64,000 bases of DNA from Chitinophaga jiangningensis. Lineage in GTDB: Bacteria > Bacteroidota > Bacteroidia > Chitinophagales > Chitinophagaceae. The notes under the pieces were generated by a model. That model was given only the letters and a program-made list of their open reading frames with translations, had not been told where the DNA came from and did no database searches. The position numbers and the translations under genes were made by a program. The DNA lies in contig NZ_FRBL01000015.1 in NCBI RefSeq assembly GCF_900142605.1, positions 35,432 to 99,431 on the forward strand, in the 5' to 3' direction. Of this stretch, positions 8,583 to 15,989 are shown in pieces; the stretch's first letter is position 1, and each line of letters starts with the position of its first letter.

Positions 8583-10056
8583 CTTCAAAATATTGCACCA
8601 GTATCTGGTTGTTTAAATGATTGGCCAGCACCTTACGCTGTTGCATATCGGCAGTAAAATCACACATCTGGCTGAAAGTGCCTGTGGCAAAGTAACGCAG
8701 GCCTGCCGGCAAGCTGTCGTGGTGTTTTGCCAGCGGCCCCGGCGATGCCATCACATATCCCCACTCCCCGAAAGAAGGTACATAGGTATGATAGGGAATC
8801 GTCTGGTAGTTACACTCCTGTAGCGTGGCATTCACGCACCAGAAGGCCTTTGGTGCCACATAGGGAGAGGTGGACTGTATCACCACCACGCTGCTGTCGG
8901 TAAGTGCATGGCGCAACTTCCGGTAAAACGCGGTGGTATAGAGCTTTCCCACGGCGTAATTGCCTGGGTCCGGGAAGTCAACGATCACCACATCAAAATG
9001 CTTTTCGTTTTCTTTGAGCCACTGAAAAGCATCGGCGTTAATCACGTGAACCCGTGGTGATAACAGGGAACTGTCATTTAACGATGCCAGCATGCTGTTT
9101 TGCCTGAAAAGCTTGGTCATGGCGGGGTCCAGGTCCACCAGTGTTACCTGCTCTACCTCCGGGTACTTCAGCAGTTCCCGCGCTGCCATACCGTCGCCAC
9201 CGCCCAAAATCAGGACCTGACTGCGTTTGGGGCTGTAGAGCATGGCCGGGTGAATCAGCGCCTCATGATAGCGGTATTCATCCGCGGAACTGAACTGTAG
9301 GTTGCCATTTAGGTACAGCCGGAGGTCCAGCCGGCTGTGCGTAAGCACAATGCGTTGATAGGAGGAAGAGTGGGAGTAGATCACAGGGTCTCTGAATGCC
9401 TGGCTCTCTGCAAAGGTCATAATCTTGTCTGCCCAGATGAAGAGGCCCACCAACACGATGATACAGGCCACCGCTTTGGATTTCAGATAACGGGCCCATT
9501 TTATCTCTCTCTTAAACTTAACTAAAACAACGATGGCCACTGCCACATTCAGGATCCCGAAAAAGCAGGAAGTGCGGATCAAACCGAGGTATGGCACTAA
9601 CAGCAACGGGAACACGATGGAAGCCGCCAGCGCCCCAATGTAGTCAAAGGTAAATACCCGGGATACAAGGTCTTTGAATTCGTACCTGTCCTTGAGGATG
9701 TTCATCAGCAACGGCAGTTCCAACCCTACCAGCGTACCGGTAAGCCCCACCAGTAAATACAGCACCAGCCGGAACGACGCTGCATGTTCAAACAGCAGGA
9801 AAAGCGCCGCTGAACTAATGCCGCCGATAAGCCCCACGAGGATTTCCAGCTGGATAAACCAGCTGAGTAAATCCTTTTTGAAGAAACGGGAAAAATAGGC
9901 GCCAATACCCATCGAAAACAGGTAGGCGCCAATGATGGTCGAAAACTGTGTTACAGAATCTCCCAACAGGTAACTTGCCAGCGTACCTGCTACCAGCTCA
10001 TAAATGAGGCCGCAGGTAGCAATTACAAACACCGATAATAATAACAGAATTTCCAA
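8557..10056 (-). CDS. Membrane-anchored spermidine synthase-like aminopropyltransferase
   Basis: 499 residues. The first 210 or so form about six to seven membrane helices; the C-terminal domain (about 245-480) is the spermidine synthase fold, with ILGGGDGMAARELLKYP and the acidic VDLDP that bind decarboxylated AdoMet, and IVDFPDPGN in the place of the usual DSTDP catalytic loop. It would transfer an aminopropyl group, but the acceptor is unknown and may be membrane associated. No ATG or GTG precedes the membrane segment in frame: the start appears to be TTG at 10056, 10 bp after the DUF350 stop. SpeD, which makes the aminopropyl donor, is encoded in the same operon. Confidence 0.9.
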   Translation of the reverse strand: MEILLLLSVFVIATCGLIYELVAGTLASYLLGDSVTQFSTIIGAYLFSMGIGAYFSRFFKKDLLSWFIQLEILVGLIGGISSAALFLLFEHAASFRLVLYLLVGLTGTLVGLELPLLMNILKDRYEFKDLVSRVFTFDYIGALAASIVFPLLLVPYLGLIRTSCFFGILNVAVAIVVLVKFKREIKWARYLKSKAVACIIVLVGLFIWADKIMTFAESQAFRDPVIYSHSSSYQRIVLTHSRLDLRLYLNGNLQFSSADEYRYHEALIHPAMLYSPKRSQVLILGGGDGMAARELLKYPEVEQVTLVDLDPAMTKLFRQNSMLASLNDSSLLSPRVHVINADAFQWLKENEKHFDVVIVDFPDPGNYAVGKLYTTAFYRKLRHALTDSSVVVIQSTSPYVAPKAFWCVNATLQECNYQTIPYHTYVPSFGEWGYVMASPGPLAKHHDSLPAGLRYFATGTFSQMCDFTADMQQRKVLANHLNNQILVQYFEDEWGKYQE

Positions 10057-10066
10057 CGTACTACGT

Positions 10067-10282
10067 TTAACTATGAATGGCTGAACTGATGATCAGTCCA
10101 ATGGCGATTATAAAAGCACCTACCACAATGGCCAGCGCAATATTTTTATTCTGCACCAGTTCCTTCCAGGTGTTTTCCGGTGTAAGCCGGTCCACCAGCC
10201 AGAAGGCAATTATGAGGATAACCACCCCTAATAATGAATACACGGCAGATGCGAGAATGTACTTGAATTGTAATGCTTCCAT
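10067..10282 (-). CDS. DUF350 family small membrane protein
   Basis: 71 residues with two membrane helices (about 11-30 and 48-68) separated by a short loop (DRLTPENTWKEL), matching the DUF350 repeat, of which E. coli YjfL is a member. The role is unknown. It is placed between a second small membrane protein (6 bp gap) and the membrane aminopropyltransferase (10 bp gap). From memory, DUF350 genes recur with DUF4178, SpeD and SpeE-like genes in many bacteria, sometimes with PspA-like proteins; the neighbourhood here fits that pattern and suggests a membrane complex. Confidence 0.88.
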   Translation of the reverse strand: MEALQFKYILASAVYSLLGVVILIIAFWLVDRLTPENTWKELVQNKNIALAIVVGAFIIAIGLIISSAIHS

Positions 10283-10288
10283 AGTGAT

Positions 10289-10504
10289 TTATTTGTGATA
10301 GAAATAGTGAACGCCGCTGTGCGACCTGGCAGTGCGATCGTTGCCAGGCTTCCAGGTATCTGTGCTGGTACAGTTACACACCCGGTAACCGTAAGTATTG
10401 CTAACCAGCAGGATGGTCAACAGCCCTGCCAATATGCAAATGGTGATTTTATCATCTCTCCACGTAAATGGAAACCAGGAGAAAAGTGATTTTATTTTGT
10501 CCAT
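10289..10504 (-). CDS. Small single-pass membrane protein, unknown
   Basis: 71 residues if begun at ATG 10504 (MDKIKSLFSW), which avoids the overlap that an upstream start at 10531 would give with the DUF4178 gene. One hydrophobic helix at about 24-43 (ICILAGLLTILLVSNTYG) follows a basic and aromatic N-terminus; the tail carries CNC and is rich in Thr, Ser, Arg and His, ending GVHYFYHK. I do not recognise the family. Its spacing (4 bp after DUF4178, 6 bp before DUF350) makes it an operon member and a candidate partner of the DUF350 and aminopropyltransferase proteins. Confidence 0.75.
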   Translation of the reverse strand: MDKIKSLFSWFPFTWRDDKITICILAGLLTILLVSNTYGYRVCNCTSTDTWKPGNDRTARSHSGVHYFYHK

Positions 10505-10508
10505 TTTA

Positions 10509-11780
10509 TTATTTTCTATAGGTGATATCACTGTTTTCCCAACGCTCGTCCTCCCGGATCTGCTGCCATTTCATGAACACCAGTGCCGCACCGCCAAACA
10601 GCAGGCACAGGATAACTTCATTCCATACGGTAGGCACATCCCAGAATACGGTCACGTCTGCACGAACGGTAGGTCCGGCCTTCTCCGTGGCTGTTGTAGC
10701 CACAAAATGATACTGACCAGGGGTAACGCTGCACACAAAAGCGGTTTGTTTATAATCGCCTTCCGACCAGCTTTCTCCATCTTCCACTCCACGGTAATAG
10801 GCCGTTTCCAAAGGAATCGTTCTTTCTTCGCCCGTTACTTCGTTTACCAGCGTAAGGTCTAGCGCACACCAGTTGTTGGTCAGGTCCGTATTAACTTGCA
10901 CTTCTATATTGGTGACCTTATCATCAAACCTGAAGGAAGGACTCAGCAATGGTTTGTTGACAGTAGAATCGTTGATGTAAAAGCTATCCTGCATGATCAG
11001 CTTATTCTGCCGGTGGCTGTTATTATACAGGAAACTGAACAAGGCAACCAGGCAGAAAACAAAAGCAGCGATTCCAAACTGGTTCGGACGTAAGCCACGA
11101 AGAAATGGCTGGGCAGGTGCTATGCCAATTCTTGGGGGCAACGCCTTATCTTTGAGGAATGCTTTTTTTACTTCCTTTGGATAGATATAAATACCACGGA
11201 AAGCATTGATTTCGTGGCGTCCCTGGCGTTGATCCATTTCAAAAGAAATCATCTGCGGGGGATTGATAAACTCCAGGCATCGGGTGCTCTGCTTGTAATT
11301 CAGCTCCCACGGAATTTCTCCGATAATGCATGTATAATGCCCGCTAAATCTGCTGAACAATTCGAAGGTTTTCGCCTCGTATTTTACTTCCGTCTTTGTC
11401 TCAAAACTGGATGTAGTTACCTCAGGAAAATCCTCCATCGGTATGTTTTCAACCAGGAGCCAATGACCGTCAGATGCCGAGAGGAACCTGATACTGCGGT
11501 CGGCATTGTTCATCAGTACATACTCCGCCCAGTAAGCGCTGGAATGGTCCACTATGCGCTTGGTATATGCAATAACGGTGTATTCCAGCCCCCGCAGTAC
11601 ACCTACTGTTCCGAGTGGTATCAGCTGCGAAATCCTGGCTTTGTCCAGTTTATCTACCTTATTGGGGAAGCCTGAAGAAAAATCCAGCAGGGCTCCGCAT
11701 TTAGGACAGCCATAGAGGCGGGTGTCCGGGTGTTGCAGGTCGATGCCCACCTTACAGGCAGGACAAGTAAAATGTGGCAT
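10509..11780 (-). CDS. DUF4178 domain protein with zinc ribbon and two membrane helices
   Basis: 423 residues. Starts with a zinc-ribbon (CPAC near residue 5, CPKC near 29), followed by the DUF4178 region (about 50-200, with LGTVGVLRGLEYTVIAYTKR and WAEYVLMN). A membrane helix lies at about 235-255 (IAAFVFCLVALFSFLY), then a beta-rich middle segment and a second helix near the C-terminus (VILCLLFGGAALVFMKW). The role of DUF4178 is not established; its conserved association with SpeD and DUF350 is the best clue. ATG 11780 is one base from the SpeD stop, and the next gene starts 4 bp after this one ends, so cotranscription is close to certain. Confidence 0.88.
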   Translation of the reverse strand: MPHFTCPACKVGIDLQHPDTRLYGCPKCGALLDFSSGFPNKVDKLDKARISQLIPLGTVGVLRGLEYTVIAYTKRIVDHSSAYWAEYVLMNNADRSIRFLSASDGHWLLVENIPMEDFPEVTTSSFETKTEVKYEAKTFELFSRFSGHYTCIIGEIPWELNYKQSTRCLEFINPPQMISFEMDQRQGRHEINAFRGIYIYPKEVKKAFLKDKALPPRIGIAPAQPFLRGLRPNQFGIAAFVFCLVALFSFLYNNSHRQNKLIMQDSFYINDSTVNKPLLSPSFRFDDKVTNIEVQVNTDLTNNWCALDLTLVNEVTGEERTIPLETAYYRGVEDGESWSEGDYKQTAFVCSVTPGQYHFVATTATEKAGPTVRADVTVFWDVPTVWNEVILCLLFGGAALVFMKWQQIREDERWENSDITYRK

Positions 11781-11781
11781 T

Positions 11782-12135
11782 TTATCTTCTTATCTGTTGA
11801 GATTCATGTTTGGTGGTCTGGAAAAAATCATGAATGGCGCTCATGATGGCGGTAGTGATGGCATCATTGTTTTTCCGGAAGTTGGAAAGGAACACATCAC
11901 AGGTACACAGGCCGTATTCCGGCCAGGTATGAATGGAGATATGTGATTCTGTAAGACAATGAACCGCGGTGAAACCTCCGTTGGGAAAGTCATGTACGGC
12001 GTTACCTACCTCTGTAAGCTGATGGTATTGAATCTGATGGGTGATAAAAGTTTTCCAGTTGTCACTTTGCTGCAGTAGTTCAATATTGTTGGTATACAGG
12101 GTGGTCAACAGGTGTAGCCCTGGTTGATATTTCAT
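11782..12135 (-). CDS. speD: S-adenosylmethionine decarboxylase proenzyme
   Basis: Pyruvoyl enzyme that makes decarboxylated AdoMet, the aminopropyl donor for the SpeE-like protein four genes downstream. The 117-residue length fits the short prokaryotic class. The self-processing site is the Glu-Ser in TESHISIHTWPEYG, which also supplies the conserved His and HTWPE segment; CTCDVFLSNF follows as in the family. I prefer ATG 12135 (MKYQPGLHLL) to the TTG at 12162. It is the first gene of a seven-gene minus-strand run, and the 120 bp upstream to the next gene should contain the promoter. Confidence 0.93.
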   Translation of the reverse strand: MKYQPGLHLLTTLYTNNIELLQQSDNWKTFITHQIQYHQLTEVGNAVHDFPNGGFTAVHCLTESHISIHTWPEYGLCTCDVFLSNFRKNNDAITTAIMSAIHDFFQTTKHESQQIRR

Positions 12136-12255
12136 GGCAGAGATAATATGTGCATGTTGCAATGTAAAAATTCCTGATGAATTTTTCTTTTTGTTTCAGG
12201 AGATCGTGGTATATGCGAATTGTATGCCAGGTTCGTTTACCCTTTTACGTTGGCG

Positions 12256-12639
12256 TCATAAATTTTCTTCCTGCTTGCGCTCATAGCGTTCTTTTGCCTG
12301 CTGGCGGCGTTCTGATTTATGTGCTTCATAGCGGTCAAACTGATCTGTGCTCAATACTTTTTTCAGTGAGCTGTCGCGTGTGGCGCCCAGTTGTTTCATC
12401 TGTTTTCCTTTCTCCATGCGGGGCATCACGTTGTCTTTCCGCAGTGCAGCCATCTTTTCGGAAAATGTTTTATTGATGTCATATACTTTACCATACTGCT
12501 CATGGTTAAGCAGGAGTCGGGCCTTCATGGTGTCAGTCATGATGCGTATATAATCCCTTCTGTCCTGGGAAAAATTGGTAGTGGTGGTGAGGGTGAAAAG
12601 GGTTATCAAAACTATCCGCGCGGTGCCTATACTTTTCAT
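12256..12639 (-). CDS. Small secreted Spy/CpxP-like protein of unknown function
   Basis: 127 residues, with a signal sequence (1-23, ending near NFS) and a highly charged helical mature part rich in Arg, Lys, Glu and Gln. The segments LLNHEQYGKVYDINKTF and LSTDQFDRYEAHKSERRQQ resemble the LTxxQ-type helical repeats of periplasmic Spy/CpxP-like chaperones, common as small orphan genes in Bacteroidota. The assignment is by general pattern rather than a decisive motif. Same strand as the speD operon but 120 bp upstream of it; a separate transcript is likely. Confidence 0.7.
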   Translation of the reverse strand: MKSIGTARIVLITLFTLTTTTNFSQDRRDYIRIMTDTMKARLLLNHEQYGKVYDINKTFSEKMAALRKDNVMPRMEKGKQMKQLGATRDSSLKKVLSTDQFDRYEAHKSERRQQAKERYERKQEENL

Positions 12640-12724
12640 GTCCGGTTTTTAATATTCAACAATGCCGGGAGGGCATTTGTTCTGTCGTGTTATTGTAGGA
12701 GATGCCAACGGCATCTTTTAAAAT

Positions 12725-12765
12725 TAGCGCCTGACCGTTAGCCTTCGGCAAATGGTCAGGCGCTA
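12725..12765. terminator. Hairpin terminator
   Basis: TAGCGCCTGACC (12725-12736) pairs perfectly with GGTCAGGCGCTA (12754-12765). It lies 5 bp beyond the stop of the DUF4920-type gene (12770) and upstream of the 12256-12639 gene; T residues follow on the minus strand. Confidence 0.65.
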
Positions 12766-12769
12766 AAAA

Positions 12770-13249
12770 TTATTCCAGTACCAGGATGCCGCTGGCTGTA
12801 TAGCGGTATTCCTGCTGTGGTGTGGTGATGGCATCAATTTCTGCCTGCGGTTTCTTCGCATCCTGCGCATAGTGGCGCAGTTCCGACACCGAAGTTATGG
12901 TCTGGTACGCCAATCCGTCCAGCACTATGGTTTTACCTTTTATATCCAGCGGTACAAAAAAGGCGTAGTCTTTCATTTTCACAAAAGCAGTGGTGCTGTC
13001 GTTTACCTGGAGTTTCATCCAGCAGCCTTTTTTAGGGCAAACATCCAGCACTTTCGCTTTGATTTTCAACGCTAGTTTACCGGTATCGTTTTTCAGCATA
13101 GCAGGGATCCGGGAGGCATCCACTGCGCCGGCAGCAGTAGTGCCGGCGCCATAGGTACTGTTGGGTTTGGCCGGACCTTTGGGAGGCTGCGCGTATACGC
13201 CGGTGGCGAGGCACACAGTTACGAGCAGAAAGATCATCTTTTGCAGCAT
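12770..13249 (-). CDS. Secreted DUF4920-type protein
   Basis: 159 residues from ATG 13249 (MLQKMIFLLV); the open frame runs 171 bases further upstream but that part overlaps the preceding gene in another frame and lacks sense. A signal peptide ends near VYAQ. The mature protein contains VLDVCPKKGCWMKL, AFVKMKDYAFFVPLDIKGK and a C-terminal SGILVLE, the pattern I associate with DUF4920, an OB-like fold of unknown role in Bacteroidota. The two Cys of CPKKGC could bind metal or form a disulfide. It is preceded on the same strand by the YCII-like gene (49 bp gap). Confidence 0.8.
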   Translation of the reverse strand: MLQKMIFLLVTVCLATGVYAQPPKGPAKPNSTYGAGTTAAGAVDASRIPAMLKNDTGKLALKIKAKVLDVCPKKGCWMKLQVNDSTTAFVKMKDYAFFVPLDIKGKTIVLDGLAYQTITSVSELRHYAQDAKKPQAEIDAITTPQQEYRYTASGILVLE

Positions 13250-13298
13250 AGCGATAAAGAGTTTGCGACTAAGATACAAAAGTTCTCTGTTCTGTTGT

Positions 13299-13616
13299 TT
13301 AGCGGTGGCGGATTTCCACAGATCCGCCAAAAGGCAGCACAGGTACCATGGCAGCCAGTTCCATTGCCTGCTCATCGTCCTTGGCGTTGATGTACATAAA
13401 GCTGACCACCCGCTGACCATCTTCTTCGATGGTGCCGGCGCCGGCCTGATTAGCTGTCACTACAAATCCGGGCTTTACAACCGGGGTACCGGACTGGTAA
13501 TGATTAGCGGCCTTCCATTTTTCAACCAGCTCGTCCCAGCCTTTGCGTACGGTAGCAATATCCTCCTGCGTGAGTGGGGCAGGGTTTACACGGGTAATAA
13601 ACACATATTCGTTCAT
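13299..13616 (-). CDS. YCII-related small protein
   Basis: 105 residues, no signal peptide. The beginning MNEYVFITRV, a helical WDELVEKWK stretch, and the later VSFMYINAKDDEQAMELAA followed by PVLPFGGSVEIR match the ferredoxin-like YCII/DGPF fold, in which a small enzyme-like pocket is formed but the reaction is mostly unknown. ATG 13616. It has a divergent or tandem relation to nothing obvious; the AraC-type regulator starts upstream on the same strand (66 bp between genes), so a small regulatory operon is possible. Confidence 0.7.
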   Translation of the reverse strand: MNEYVFITRVNPAPLTQEDIATVRKGWDELVEKWKAANHYQSGTPVVKPGFVVTANQAGAGTIEEDGQRVVSFMYINAKDDEQAMELAAMVPVLPFGGSVEIRHR

Positions 13617-13682
13617 GGTTCAATTATTTTATAGGGTAAAATTACCGGCATGCGCGGGCCTGAAATTGTAAAAAAGCATTTT

Positions 13683-14450
13683 TTACCATTCCTGCTTACG
13701 GGAGAAAAAATCGTGGGGAGTGGTGCCGGTAAACCGGCGGAAGTCCTTGATGAAATGAGACTGGTCAAAGTAGCCGGCATCGTAAGCCAGGCTGGTAAGG
13801 GATTGGGTGGGCTGCTGGTGAATGATATGATTTAGTTTCACTATCGTGGCATATTGCTTTGGGGTAGCCCCCACGATAGCGCGGAAGCGCTTTTCCAGCG
13901 GGTCTTTACTGGTATATAAGGCAGATGCTAACTCCGTCATGCGGAGTTGTCCGCGGCGTTGCTGTATTTTTTCAATGGCAGCCTGCACCAGCGGGTCCAA
14001 GGCGGACGGCTGTAAGCGAAGCAGCCACTGGTCAGTAATGGCCACCATCGCGGCTGGGGTAGGCGCCGCCTGCAGCCGGTCGGATAAATCCCTTAGCATG
14101 GCATCCGGGAAAAAGTTATCCAGTGATACTACCTGACTGTTTACTTCATGCAACGGTGCCTGAATAAATGCGGCAGCGCGCCCGGGTTTGAAGGTAATGA
14201 GAAACCAGGTGGTATCCGGGTGGTAGTTCATGTGCTGGGCTTCCTTGCGGATGCCGGAAATGCCATAATTACCCAGGGTTTGCACCTGGTCGTGACGGGT
14301 ATGCTGAATATTGCCGGTAATGCGGAACGACAGGGTAATACCCGGCCCTGGCAGCACGGTGTTCACCCGTCCTTCACCACTTCTGATAAGCAGGTAGTTG
14401 GACACATATGGCTGCAACTGCGGGCACGGCAACTGGTGAAGGAATTCCAT
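13683..14450 (-). CDS. AraC-family transcriptional regulator
   Basis: 255 residues. The N-terminal half is a cupin-like sensor region (LPCPQLQPYVSNYLLIRSG, PGPGITLSF) and the C-terminal half carries the double helix-turn-helix (LRMTELASALYTSKDPLEKRF and LTSLAYDAGYFDQSHFIKDF), ending in the typical TGTTPHDFF. The inducer is unknown. ATG 14450. It precedes the YCII-like and DUF4920-type genes on the same strand and could control them, but the gap of 66 bp gives no proof. Confidence in the family is high, in any target low. Confidence 0.92.
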   Translation of the reverse strand: MEFLHQLPCPQLQPYVSNYLLIRSGEGRVNTVLPGPGITLSFRITGNIQHTRHDQVQTLGNYGISGIRKEAQHMNYHPDTTWFLITFKPGRAAAFIQAPLHEVNSQVVSLDNFFPDAMLRDLSDRLQAAPTPAAMVAITDQWLLRLQPSALDPLVQAAIEKIQQRRGQLRMTELASALYTSKDPLEKRFRAIVGATPKQYATIVKLNHIIHQQPTQSLTSLAYDAGYFDQSHFIKDFRRFTGTTPHDFFSRKQEW

Positions 14451-14487
14451 AAGAGGTAGTAATAATTGCTGTAAAGGTAATTATTAT

Positions 14488-15132
14488 CTACACCATTTGT
14501 GAATGTCCCGGAACGCGGATGATCCCTTTTACCAACGCTTTCCACTGGGCTTTCGACAAGCCTGCCATGGCGCCTAAGCCCACAAAAAAATTGCGGACCC
14601 GGTCCCAGAAGGAGGATGTATCGGTATTCGGTTTTTCATTTCTTCCCAGTACGCTGGCCTCCAGCACAGCACCATATTGGGTGAGTATAAAAGACGAGGT
14701 GGCATCCCGTTGAAAAAAATGTGCAACGTCCGGGTCTATATCTTTTGGTGGTTTAAATGGCCTTACCCGCATCCCGAGGTAACTCAGTACCCCGTTATGG
14801 TCCGTTTGTTCTTCAATTTTTTCCACGCGTACCCAATCGTAACCTGCGCCGGTGCTGGTTCCCGGTCCGGGAATATTGATCCGGATATGATCCCCTTCCT
14901 TGGCGTGGCGGTATACTTTCTCGCCGTTGGGGCTGATGAGTTCAAAGGTAGCGGTGAGGTCGCCGCTGATGTTATGCCAGTTGTTGACATCCAGGAGTCG
15001 CTCCCTGGCTACATTGTACATAGCCCTTGCTTCCTGGTCCGAAGAGGCACGGATGCTGCTGCTGGTGTTGGACTGGCCTCCTTCCGTCTGCTCAGGGATG
15101 ATGCCCTGCTTCATGTCGGGTATTTTGCCCAT
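14488..15132 (-). CDS. Hypothetical protein, cytoplasmic, unknown family
   Basis: 214 residues without a signal peptide. The N-terminus is low-complexity (Gly, Ser, Gln, Thr); the middle has a beta-rich stretch (GDLTATFELISPNGEKVYRH, DHIRINIPGPG, YDWVRVEKIEEQ) that looks like a small barrel or sandwich, followed by DVAHFFQRDATSSFILTQYG and a C-terminal amphipathic helix (SFWDRVRNFFVGLG). I recognise no catalytic motif. ATG 15132 (MGKIPDMKQG) is clear. It lies 37 bp upstream of the AraC-type gene on the same strand. Confidence 0.7.
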   Translation of the reverse strand: MGKIPDMKQGIIPEQTEGGQSNTSSSIRASSDQEARAMYNVARERLLDVNNWHNISGDLTATFELISPNGEKVYRHAKEGDHIRINIPGPGTSTGAGYDWVRVEKIEEQTDHNGVLSYLGMRVRPFKPPKDIDPDVAHFFQRDATSSFILTQYGAVLEASVLGRNEKPNTDTSSFWDRVRNFFVGLGAMAGLSKAQWKALVKGIIRVPGHSQMV

Positions 15133-15493
15133 AGGATATTGTTTTAAAGAGCAGTGCCAATAATAATGCCTTTTTGAGCCGTATGGCAGCGCCCAGGGCG
15201 CTTTTCTGCATCCTTCCGGTATCCGGGCATATAGCGATTAAGGAAGCCGGATCACCAAATGTGGATAGGGGCACTCAGCTTGTAGCGGAAGAACTACACT
15301 GAAAACAGGGGCTGGCAGCTACAGCCATTTCCGCTAAAAGCAGCTACAGCCGGCAGGTTAGCGCAGGGTGGCCCGCCTTGCGATATTACAGTAATTTAAC
15401 AATGTTTTGCCGGCAGGTGGGCAGGAATTTGCTTTTTTATCAGGTGAATAAATTAGATGACGAAGACTTTTAATCACTAAAAATTTTAGTGTC
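15133..15493. other. 361 bp intergenic region between divergent genes
   Basis: No convincing gene. It holds two direct copies of GCAGCTACAGCC (15315-15326 and 15340-15351), a TAGCGGAA/TTCCGCTA inverted pair (15293-15300 and 15329-15336), and a short palindrome at its right end that is listed separately. These could be regulatory sites for the flanking divergent genes. Confidence 0.5.
15475..15491. promoter_or_regulatory. Palindrome just upstream of a small gene
   Basis: CACTAAAA and TTTTAGTG are perfect 8 bp arms around one base, ending two bases before the ATG at 15494. This position suits an operator or a leader hairpin controlling the 63-residue protein gene. Confidence 0.4.
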
Positions 15494-15685
15494 ATGATGC
15501 ATCGAGGTAACAATACCGGTAAACATCAGGATCAACATCGGGAAAGGTCATCCGAAAGGGAAACCAAAAGGATGGCAGGCAAAAATAATCCTGCAAAGGA
15601 TATGCACGAAGAAAAACCTGTTGACCAGATGAAACACGGTATAACAGAGAAAAGCCATAACCCTAAACGCAAGGGTGGGCATTAA
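15494..15685 (+). CDS. Small, highly charged hydrophilic protein
   Basis: 63 residues, almost free of hydrophobic amino acids and rich in Lys, His, Glu, Arg, Asn and Gln. The middle reads AGKNNPAKDMHEEKPVDQMK and the end NPKRKGGH; such compositions occur in stress-induced disordered proteins, but I cannot name a family. Support for a real gene: it is isolated on its strand, starts right after a palindrome, and is followed 46 bp later by a stem-loop. Two ATGs are in tandem at the start. It could still be chance reading of intergenic DNA. Confidence 0.5.
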   Translation: MMHRGNNTGKHQDQHRERSSERETKRMAGKNNPAKDMHEEKPVDQMKHGITEKSHNPKRKGGH

Positions 15686-15730
15686 ACTGAAGCCCGCTGG
15701 CATGAGAAAGGTTTGGCATTCATCGCGCTG

Positions 15731-15774
15731 ATAGCGTCATGGCAATAATGTAAAGCATTTGCCCATGACGCTAT
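15731..15774. terminator. Stem-loop downstream of the small gene
   Basis: ATAGCGTCATGG (15731-15742) pairs with CCATGACGCTAT (15763-15774) around a 20 nt loop. No long T tract follows on the plus strand (TAGTTTG only), so it is a terminator candidate rather than a sure one. Confidence 0.45.
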
Positions 15775-15804
15775 TAGTTTGTAGCTAAACAAGACCAAAG
15801 TTCT

Positions 15805-15914
15805 AACCAGGGAATTTCCATCGACCGGAAATTGACGAGGTTCCATTGCCATGCTTGCCGCAGTTGGATAATTCTACTTCTGTAAATGGAGGGCCGGTGG
15901 CATTCTCCCTGGTT
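15805..15914 (+). ncRNA. Candidate structured RNA closed by a terminator-like stem
   Basis: AACCAGGGA (15805-15813) pairs with TCCCTGGTT (15906-15914) and is followed by more T residues. Inside are a hairpin ATTTCC/GGAAAT (15814-15819 with 15827-15832) and a third stem TGCCA/TGGCA (15847-15851 with 15898-15902), giving a closed multi-stem shape of about 110 nt upstream of the ThuA gene. No known RNA family is recognised; it may be chance pairing. Confidence 0.3.
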
Positions 15915-15989
15915 TTTGTACTACTTCATCACTACGTCAGCCACGTAAATCCTTAGGAACCATGCAAATTGCAGCTATCTTTAGGGTCT

